Origin: an uncultured Clostridia bacterium | GTDB taxonomy: Bacteria > Bacillota > Clostridia > TANB77 > CAG-508 | DNA: 10,401 nt | Reading direction: 5' to 3' | Assembly: GCA_934167135.1 (NCBI GenBank) | Contig: CAKPKI010000061.1 | Span: 1 to 10,401, forward strand | In this document: piece by piece, positions 6,441-10,401 of the stretch | Position numbering within the stretch: the first letter of the stretch is position 1 | Layout: the number at the start of each line of letters is the position of its first letter | Notes under the pieces: generated by a model | Told to the model about the DNA's origin: nothing | Databases searched by the model: none | Seen by the model: only the letters and a program-made list of their open reading frames with translations | Translations under genes and position numbers: made by a program

Positions 6441-7022
6441 TTATGCGTTTTGTGATGAATTGTTTTCATCTTCAAATGGTATGAATTTATTTACTATGCT
6501 TTCTGCATTAACTTCCATATCTACATCTGTTTTAAACATTGCAAATGATGCATTTATTTTATTGTTAACTAATTCTTCAACTTCATCTTGTGTTGCATGT
6601 TCTGCTAATACAAGTTCACTTACTAATATTTGTTTTGCATTATGTAACATTTTCTTTTCACCTGTAGATAGTCCTTTTTCTTTTTGTTTAAAGCTTAGAT
6701 TTCTTACTACATCTGCTATTTCATATATATTTCCACTTTTCATTTTATCCATATTTTCTCTATATCTTTTGTTCCAGTTTTTTTCCATTTCTGTTTCGTC
6801 TTGTTCTAAAACATTTATAACTTTTTCTGCCTCTGATTTATCAATTACATTTCTAATACCATGTTCTTCTGCTGTTGATGTTGGCACCATTACTTTTACT
6901 TCTCCTGGCATTTTTAATATATAATATGATTGCTTTTCATTCAATATTTCTCTTTCTTCTATCCCAACTATTTCTCCAGCTCCGTGCATTGGGTATACAA
7001 CTTTGTCCCCTACATTATACAT
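6441..7022 (-). CDS. CarD/CdnL family transcriptional regulator
   Basis: The protein belongs to the CarD/CdnL family, which binds the RNA polymerase beta subunit and modulates open-complex stability at housekeeping promoters. From the ATG at 7020-7022 it has 193 residues. The N-terminal polymerase-interacting domain is recognisable from Y-N-V-G-D-K-V-V-Y-P-M-H-G-A-G (2-16) and K-M-P-G-E-V-K-V-M-V-P (about 37-47). The rest is a helical, charged DNA-binding region typical of the family, ending in an acidic tail. AAGGAG lies 8 nt before this ATG. A TTG six codons upstream overlaps the Shine-Dalgarno region and is rejected. It is a single-gene unit with its own strong promoter and terminator. What it regulates in this organism cannot be told from the sequence. 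Confidence 0.88.
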   Translation of the reverse strand: MYNVGDKVVYPMHGAGEIVGIEEREILNEKQSYYILKMPGEVKVMVPTSTAEEHGIRNVIDKSEAEKVINVLEQDETEMEKNWNKRYRENMDKMKSGNIYEIADVVRNLSFKQKEKGLSTGEKKMLHNAKQILVSELVLAEHATQDEVEELVNNKINASFAMFKTDVDMEVNAESIVNKFIPFEDENNSSQNA

Positions 7023-7093
7023 GCAAGTCACTCCTTCCAAGTCTTTATTTTTGGTTTTAAATCCTATGTTTTGTTATTTCTTAAACCTTTATT

Positions 7094-7122
7094 ATTATAT
7101 CATAAAAAATGGCAAAAGTCAA
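7094..7122 (-). promoter_or_regulatory. Sigma-A promoter of the carD-like gene, inside the dut terminator
   Basis: On the minus strand TTGACT (7117-7122), 17 nt of spacer and a perfect TATAAT (7094-7099) form a near-consensus promoter. The predicted start is about 65 nt before the CarD-like ATG. The -35 lies in the loop and 3' arm of the dut terminator, and the spacer is that arm plus its T-tract, so terminator and promoter share the same DNA. Confidence 0.8.
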
Positions 7123-7139
7123 AATTTTTGCCATTTTTT
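7104..7139 (-). terminator. Intrinsic terminator of dut
   Basis: A perfect 14-bp inverted repeat built on TGGCAAAA/TTTTGCCA (7104-7117 and 7126-7139) has an 8-nt loop. On the minus strand the GCC core is followed by a run of six T. It lies 26 nt after the dut stop codon. The flanking A/T runs make it potentially bidirectional, but no plus-strand gene reads into it. Confidence 0.85.
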
Positions 7140-7165
7140 CTAGTTTTTTTTCTTGTTTTTATATT

Positions 7166-7627
7166 CTATTTATTTGTAGATCCAAACCCTCCAGTTCTTA
7201 TTCCCTCTGCTTTATCATCATCAACTTTATAGTATTTTGCAAATATTACTTGTCCTATTACATCTCCTTTTTTTATTTGAACTTCGTGGTCAAAAAAGTT
7301 ATAATATGCAAACATAAAGTGTCCATCATTACTTTCATTTCCATAGTAGTCACTATCTACTATTCCGATACTATTTGCTAAAACTAATCCTTTTTTCCCA
7401 GGATTAGAACTTCTATTTACTAACATATAATATTCATCTTCTTGACAATATGCTTTTAACCCCGTTTTTACTAATGTTGGTTTTACTCCTGGTTTGAATA
7501 CTGGTATTGTTACATCTTCTGCTGCTTCTACATCATATCCTGCTGAATATTTTGTTTTTCTTTCTGGTAATTTTATATTTTTATCTTCAAAGCCTTTTGC
7601 AATTTCAAATCCTCTTACTTTTTCCAT
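7166..7627 (-). CDS. dut: dUTP diphosphatase (dUTPase)
   Basis: This enzyme hydrolyses dUTP to dUMP and pyrophosphate, keeping uracil out of DNA and feeding thymidylate synthesis. The 153 residues show all five motifs of the trimeric dUTPase family in order: A-G-Y-D-V-E-A (29-35), R-S-S-N-P-G-K-K-G (72-80), G-I-V-D-S-D-Y-Y-G-N (88-97, with catalytic Asp91), G-D-V-I-G-Q-V-I-F (121-129) and the C-terminal flap R-T-G-G-F-G-S-T-N (144-152). Motif 2 has the R-S-S-N-P form rather than R-S-S-L-A, a variant that also occurs in Firmicutes and phages. AAGGAAG lies about 9 nt before the ATG. The gene sits directly after the tRNA-Arg terminator with no clear promoter of its own, so it may depend on readthrough from the tRNA promoter. 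Confidence 0.95.
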   Translation of the reverse strand: MEKVRGFEIAKGFEDKNIKLPERKTKYSAGYDVEAAEDVTIPVFKPGVKPTLVKTGLKAYCQEDEYYMLVNRSSNPGKKGLVLANSIGIVDSDYYGNESNDGHFMFAYYNFFDHEVQIKKGDVIGQVIFAKYYKVDDDKAEGIRTGGFGSTNK

Positions 7628-7661
7628 ATTTTATTTCTTCCTTTCATTTTTATATTGTTGT

Positions 7662-7690
7662 AAAAAAAACACTTATTTCTAAGTGTTTTT
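7662..7690 (-). terminator. Intrinsic terminator of tRNA-Arg
   Basis: An 11-bp stem (AAAAACACTTA with TAAGTGTTTTT; arms 7680-7690 and 7665-7675) closes on a GAAA tetraloop and is followed by a T-run. Its 5' arm starts at the last base of the encoded CCA end, so tRNA and terminator are directly fused. It stands between the tRNA and dut. Confidence 0.85.
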
Positions 7691-7766
7691 GGTGCAGCTG
7701 ACAGGACTTGAACCTGCAACCTTTCGGTTCGTAGCCGAATGCTCAATCCAATTAAGCTACAGCTGC
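7690..7766 (-). tRNA. tRNA-Arg(ACG)
   Basis: A 77-nt cloverleaf includes an encoded CCA end. The acceptor stem pairs GCAGCTG with CAGCTGC over all seven positions. The anticodon stem pairs TTCGG with CCGAA around the loop CTACGAA, giving anticodon ACG, which reads CGN arginine codons after conversion of A34 to inosine by TadA. The T-arm carries the usual GGTTCAAGTCC pattern. It has its own promoter just upstream and a terminator abutting the 3' end. Confidence 0.97.
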
Positions 7767-7774
7767 ATGTTTTC

Positions 7775-7803
7775 ATTATACTGTTATTTTTTCTTTTTTT
7801 CAA
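7775..7803 (-). promoter_or_regulatory. Sigma-A promoter of tRNA-Arg
   Basis: On the minus strand TTGAAA (7798-7803), a 17-nt spacer and a perfect TATAAT (7775-7780) precede the tRNA. The predicted start, near 7768, lies only a few bases before the mature tRNA 5' end, so RNase P would remove a very short leader. Confidence 0.8.
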
Positions 7804-7995
7804 GTCTTTTTTATAATAATGTCAAAAATGCATTACAAAATAATATTTTATTATATATTAATACATAGAAATCCTTGATATATAAGCCTTTTATTATAAA
7901 ACTCAAAAATCCTAAATTGTTTTGTGTACATTCATCACTTTATTAAAATCTTATATTTCAAGTATTTCTAGTAAAAATTTTCAATTATATTATAA
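7804..7995. other. Intergenic spacer between the sigH remnant and tRNA-Arg
   Basis: This is AT-rich non-coding sequence. It contains an imperfect AT-only palindrome near 7982-8002 that could weakly end the sigH transcript but has no GC core. Short promoter-like words occur on the plus strand near 7873-7905 without proper spacing. I see no gene with a ribosome binding site. Confidence 0.4.
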
Positions 7996-8070
7996 TTAAT
8001 TAATATTATTTTTTATTTTATTTGCCTTTTTTCTTATTCTTTGAATTGCCGTATCTATTGATTTTACTTT
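7996..8070 (-). pseudogene. sigH: Severed C-terminal tail of sigH (region 4.2 recognition helix)
   Basis: Directly after the TAA at 8071-8073, in the same frame, the minus strand encodes 24 more residues before a second TAA at 7996-7998. They begin K-V-K-S-I-D-T-A-I-Q-R-I-R-K-K. This matches the end of Bacillus SigH (H-V-K-S-I-D-N-A-L-Q-R-V-K-R-K) with no gap, the TAA standing where SigH has a basic residue. Including the tail, the gene would encode about 213 residues, close to the 218 of B. subtilis SigH. There is no start codon or ribosome binding site for separate translation. Confidence 0.85.
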
Positions 8071-8637
8071 TTAATTTAGTTCATTGGCTATGTCTGAATA
8101 TGTTTTTCCTTTTTCATATTCGTGTAAAACTTGTAATTCAAATTCACTTAATGATTTTTTTATTCTGTTTTCAATATTTTGAAAATATTCTTTTTCTGCA
8201 ATTATATCTGAAGGATCGTCTAATGCTTTAATATTAAGTATATCAATCTTATCCATGTCTTCATTATCATCATAGGCTGACGCATTTAATGATATTGATG
8301 AGTTTAATGGGATATGTTTTTGTCTATTTGAATTTTTTACTGCTGTAATTAGTTGTCTTTCTATACACATATTGGCAAATGTTTTAAATGAATTTTGTTT
8401 TTGAGTATCATATGCTTTAACTGCCTTATATAGTCCTATCATTCCTTCTTGTATTATATCTTCTTTTTCTGCTCCTATTATAAAAAACTTATTGGCTTTC
8501 ATATTTACTATTTCACTATATCTTTTAATTAGACAATTTAATGCTATATGATCATCATTTTTTATATTTTCTATTAATTTTTCGTCTGTCATTTGTGTAT
8601 ATTTATTTTCATTAATCGAAAACATATTCTTTTCCAT
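8071..8637 (-). CDS. sigH: Sporulation sigma factor SigH (Spo0H), truncated by an in-frame stop
   Basis: Sigma-H drives early-sporulation and transition-state genes. The 188 residues align with B. subtilis SigH. Region 2 shows F-F-I-I-G-A-E-K-E-D-I-I-Q-E-G-M-I-G-L-Y-K-A (51-72) and F-A-N-M-C-I-E-R-Q-L-I-T-A-V-K (87-101), followed by R-Q-K-H-I-P-L-N-S (105-113). Region 4 begins at L-S-E-F-E-L-Q-V-L (163-171), with the first helix of the helix-turn-helix at T-Y-S-D-I-A-N-E-L-N (179-188). Translation then stops before the recognition helix, which is still encoded in frame at 7996-8070. A product ending here should be unable to read -35 elements. The ATG at 8635-8637 is the only plausible start, yet AGGAGG is 13 nt away, a long spacing. 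The gene has its own sigma-A promoter. It lies between rbgA and tRNA-Arg rather than beside secE-nusG as in Bacillus. Confidence 0.9.
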   Translation of the reverse strand: MEKNMFSINENKYTQMTDEKLIENIKNDDHIALNCLIKRYSEIVNMKANKFFIIGAEKEDIIQEGMIGLYKAVKAYDTQKQNSFKTFANMCIERQLITAVKNSNRQKHIPLNSSISLNASAYDDNEDMDKIDILNIKALDDPSDIIAEKEYFQNIENRIKKSLSEFELQVLHEYEKGKTYSDIANELN

Positions 8638-8673
8638 TCTCGTGACTTGTCCTCCTAATAAAACTATATTGAT

Positions 8674-8702
8674 ATTATATACTCTATTTGCTAATAAGTC
8701 AA
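8674..8702 (-). promoter_or_regulatory. Sigma-A promoter of sigH
   Basis: On the minus strand TTGACT (8697-8702) overlaps the rbgA stop codon and is followed, 17 nt later, by a perfect TATAAT (8674-8679). The predicted start is near 8667, giving a leader of about 30 nt that contains the AGGAGG at 8651-8656. The intact promoter suggests that the damage to sigH is recent or that the truncated product is still made. Confidence 0.8.
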
Positions 8703-9661
8703 TGCTTTATTATGACTTTTTCTAATGTTATTTTCCCTATTTTTCCGCTTCTAAAGTCATCTAATATAATCCTAGAAGTTTTATCATCATCTATATTTCC
8801 GCCAGAAACTATAGCTCCCCTCTTTTTGCCTATAAGTTGCATAATCTCGTATATATTTTCGTTTTCTGGTTGTTCTTGTTTTAGTATATTATTAATATTT
8901 TCTTCATTTAATGAATATCTTTCTATTAAATTTTCCTTATACTCTTTTAATAAATATTTTGTTAAATTATATGCAACTTCTGTTATTTCTAATATTGTGT
9001 CTTTTATTGTTCCTGTATAAGCTAAATTTAGTGCGACTTCGTTGCTTTCGAATTTAGGCCATAATACTCCTGGTGTGTCCATAAGTTCTATTTCATCATT
9101 TACTCTTATCCACTGTTTTTGTTTAGTTACTCCTGGTTTATTTGCAACACTTGCAGAGTTTTTTTTCGCTATCCTGTTTATAAATGATGATTTCCCAACA
9201 TTTGGTATTCCCACAATCATTACTCTGATTTTTCTTCCTATTCTTCCTTTATCTGCATATGCTTTGTTTTCTTCTTGCATTGTTTTTTGAATTTGTCTTA
9301 TTACTTCTTCTATGCCTTTTCCATTATTTGAGTTTACTATTACTGCTTTGTTTCCTTGTTTTATGAAATATTCTGACCATTTTATACTTTCTCTTTCATC
9401 TGCTAAATCACATTTGTTTAATACTACTATCTTTTTTTTGTTTTTTGTTATTTCTTTTATGTCTGGATTTTGACTTGATATTGGTATCCTTGCATCTAAA
9501 ATCTCTACAACTATATCTATTAATTTTAGGTCTTCTGTTATTTGTCTTCTGGTTTTGGCCATATGTCCGGGAAACCACGAAATGGAAACTTTTGAAAAAC
9601 TTTCTTGACTATCATTATTTTTCTTTTCTTGTCTCATTTTTCTTTTTTGATACATATCCAT
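8699..9661 (-). CDS. rbgA: Ribosome biogenesis GTPase RbgA/YlqF
   Basis: RbgA is a circularly permuted GTPase needed for late assembly of the 50S subunit. The 320-residue protein carries the permuted motif order: G4 N-K-C-D (82-85), then G1 G-I-P-N-V-G-K-S-S (151-159), G2 near P-G-V-T (176-179), G3 D-T-P-G (195-198), followed by the C-terminal helical RNA-binding domain. The N-terminal W-F-P-G-H-M-A-K-T-R-R (29-39) is diagnostic of the family. Relative to B. subtilis RbgA, about 25 mostly charged residues precede this motif. They appear real because AAGGAAG lies 8 nt before the first ATG and no start codon sits immediately before the motif. It follows the GNAT gene by 16 nt, suggesting co-transcription. 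Its stop codon overlaps the sigH promoter. Confidence 0.95.
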   Translation of the reverse strand: MDMYQKRKMRQEKKNNDSQESFSKVSISWFPGHMAKTRRQITEDLKLIDIVVEILDARIPISSQNPDIKEITKNKKKIVVLNKCDLADERESIKWSEYFIKQGNKAVIVNSNNGKGIEEVIRQIQKTMQEENKAYADKGRIGRKIRVMIVGIPNVGKSSFINRIAKKNSASVANKPGVTKQKQWIRVNDEIELMDTPGVLWPKFESNEVALNLAYTGTIKDTILEITEVAYNLTKYLLKEYKENLIERYSLNEENINNILKQEQPENENIYEIMQLIGKKRGAIVSGGNIDDDKTSRIILDDFRSGKIGKITLEKVIIKH

Positions 9662-9677
9662 TTAAATCACTTCCTTT

Positions 9678-10178
9678 TTATTTTAATTTTTTACCATAAT
9701 ATTCAACATCTATTTCTGTTCCATCTGGATATACTTCTTTAGCATTTTTAATATGTTCTACAAATCCATAATGTTTATATATCTCTTTATTTCTTATTTC
9801 TTCAGGTTCCACTCCTAATGTTAATACAGTATAACCTTTATTTTTTAAATCTTCTTCCATAAATTTATACAATATAGAAAAATATCCTTTTCCTTCGTAT
9901 TCTTTGTTTGTTCTAAAAGCAGTCAAGTATGCAGTTGTATCATCTACTAATTTATTACTATTTTGAACAATATCGCTAGTTAATACAGCAGTAGCTTCAC
10001 ATATTATTTGGTCATTAATTATTCCATAGTAAGGAATAATTTTACCATTTTTATAATTTTTAATGTTTTGTTCTTTCCAAATAATCCAATTTCCTTTTTT
10101 AGTTGCCACCGATATTTCATAATCCCATTTTTTATTCATTTCTTCAATAGTAGCAATTTTACATATATAGTTTTTCAT
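9678..10178 (-). CDS. GNAT family N-acetyltransferase
   Basis: The protein has 166 residues from the ATG at 10176-10178. It shows the GNAT core: a strand with T-T-A-Y-L-T-A-F (81-88), the acetyl-CoA pyrophosphate-binding loop and following helix (E-Y-E-G-K-G-Y-F-S-I-L-Y, 93-104), a second strand Y-T-V-L-T-L-G-V (116-123), and the typical N-K-E-I-Y-K-H-Y-G-F segment (130-139). The acceptor substrate cannot be inferred. GGGAGG lies 8 nt before the ATG. A GTG one codon upstream is also possible. It begins 34 nt after the RhuM-like gene and ends 16 nt before rbgA, so these probably form one transcript. No signal peptide or membrane segment is seen. Confidence 0.85.
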   Translation of the reverse strand: MKNYICKIATIEEMNKKWDYEISVATKKGNWIIWKEQNIKNYKNGKIIPYYGIINDQIICEATAVLTSDIVQNSNKLVDDTTAYLTAFRTNKEYEGKGYFSILYKFMEEDLKNKGYTVLTLGVEPEEIRNKEIYKHYGFVEHIKNAKEVYPDGTEIDVEYYGKKLK

Positions 10179-10212
10179 CACTTTTACCTCCCTGCACTAT
10201 CAGATGGATTCA

Positions 10213-10401
10213 TCATTTTTTCTCTTTATTTTCATTTAAATATTTATTGTAAAATTCATCCATTGAAGAAATATATTTTTGATCTTGTATAACTCTAAAT
10301 TTTTCATACTCTTTTTCTGCTTTCTCTACTGCTTCTTTATGAGATATACTGCCACTATTATTTAATATTTCTTTTCTTCTAAATTTTAATAAATCATCAG
10401 T
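10213..10401 (-). CDS. RhuM family protein, C-terminal fragment (cut by window edge)
   Basis: This reading frame is open from the right edge to a TGA at 10213-10215 and gives the last 62 residues of a longer protein. The end contains L-L-K-F-R-R-K-E-I-L (4-13), then G-S-I-S-H-K-E-A-V-E-K-A (17-28), E-Y-E-K-F-R-V-I-Q-D (31-40) and a final lysine-rich tail. This matches my recollection of the C-terminus of virulence RhuM family proteins, named from a Salmonella pathogenicity island gene and widespread in bacteria, often among accessory genes. Their function is not established. It reads toward the GNAT gene 34 nt away. The family call rests on a short tail and is less certain than the other genes. 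Confidence 0.65.
   Translation of the reverse strand, partial: TDDLLKFRRKEILNNSGSISHKEAVEKAEKEYEKFRVIQDQKYISSMDEFYNKYLNENKEKK

Noticed and set aside
6460..6924. Plus-strand frame of 154 codons opposite the CarD-like gene
   Set aside because: It overlaps a well-supported gene and shows the Ser/Phe/Leu bias of an antisense reading, with no ribosome binding site.
7615..7803. Minus-strand frame of 62 codons across the tRNA-Arg gene
   Set aside because: It runs through the tRNA and its terminator and has no family match, so it is a by-product of the RNA gene.
7683..7868. Plus-strand frame starting M-F-L-V-Q-L-T-G-L-E-P-A-T-F-R
   Set aside because: The L-T-G-L-E-P-A-T string is the well-known false protein produced by translating across the complement of a tRNA gene. 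The tRNA-Arg cloverleaf explains the sequence.
7873..7905. Plus-strand TTGATA ... TATAAA promoter-like words between sigH and tRNA-Arg
   Set aside because: The spacing is wrong (about 14 nt) and no gene or structured RNA follows on the plus strand.
8071..8073. Reassignment of TAA as a sense codon to explain the sigH stop
   Set aside because: TAA clearly terminates sigG, ptsI, fruA, fruK, the CarD-like gene and the GNAT gene at family-appropriate lengths, so a global code change is not credible.
1..10401. CRISPR arrays, insertion sequences, integrases or attachment sites
   Set aside because: I saw no regularly spaced repeats, transposase or integrase motifs, or paired terminal repeats beyond the terminators listed.

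Overview
This window reads as chromosomal DNA from a spore-forming, low-GC Firmicute, most likely an AT-rich member of the Clostridia. The evidence is the very high A+T content, strong AGGAGG-type ribosome binding sites, two sporulation sigma factors (sigma-G and a damaged sigma-H), a YlmC/YmxH sporulation protein, and an HPr with the Gram-positive regulatory Ser46. The species cannot be named from the sequence. Every gene I can support is on the minus strand, so transcription runs from high to low coordinates.

Layout in transcription order (right to left): the C-terminal end of a RhuM-like protein (10213-10401, cut by the window edge), a GNAT acetyltransferase (9678-10178) and the ribosome-assembly GTPase RbgA/YlqF (8699-9661) form a tight cluster. 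A strong sigma-A promoter over the rbgA stop codon then drives a sigH-like gene (8071-8637). That gene is cut by an in-frame TAA inside the sigma region 4.2 helix-turn-helix, and the missing, well-conserved tail is still readable to 7996. Next come tRNA-Arg(ACG) with its own promoter and terminator (7690-7766), dUTPase (7166-7627), and a CarD-family transcription factor (6441-7022) whose promoter sits inside the dut terminator.

After the carD terminator lies an apparent operon fruK-fruA-ptsH-ptsI (6310 down to 1430). It encodes a complete fructose phosphotransferase route: PEP to Enzyme I to HPr to the EIIABC permease, giving fructose-1-phosphate, which FruK converts to fructose-1,6-bisphosphate. 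No FruR regulator is present in the window.

The ptsI terminator runs directly into sigG (583-1356). The 3' arm of the terminator is the sigG Shine-Dalgarno, its U-tract is the spacer to a TTG start codon, and a sigma-F/G-like -10 element lies in the 5' arm. This predicts that readthrough mRNA from the PTS operon would hide the sigG ribosome binding site, while mRNA started at the local promoter would leave it free. sigG is followed by ylmC/ymxH (239-475). A near-consensus sigma-A promoter at 67-95 then points off the left edge toward an unseen gene.

The two observations most worth checking are the nonsense codon in sigH and the compact terminator/promoter/RBS device in front of sigG. I saw no CRISPR array, insertion sequence or integrase.
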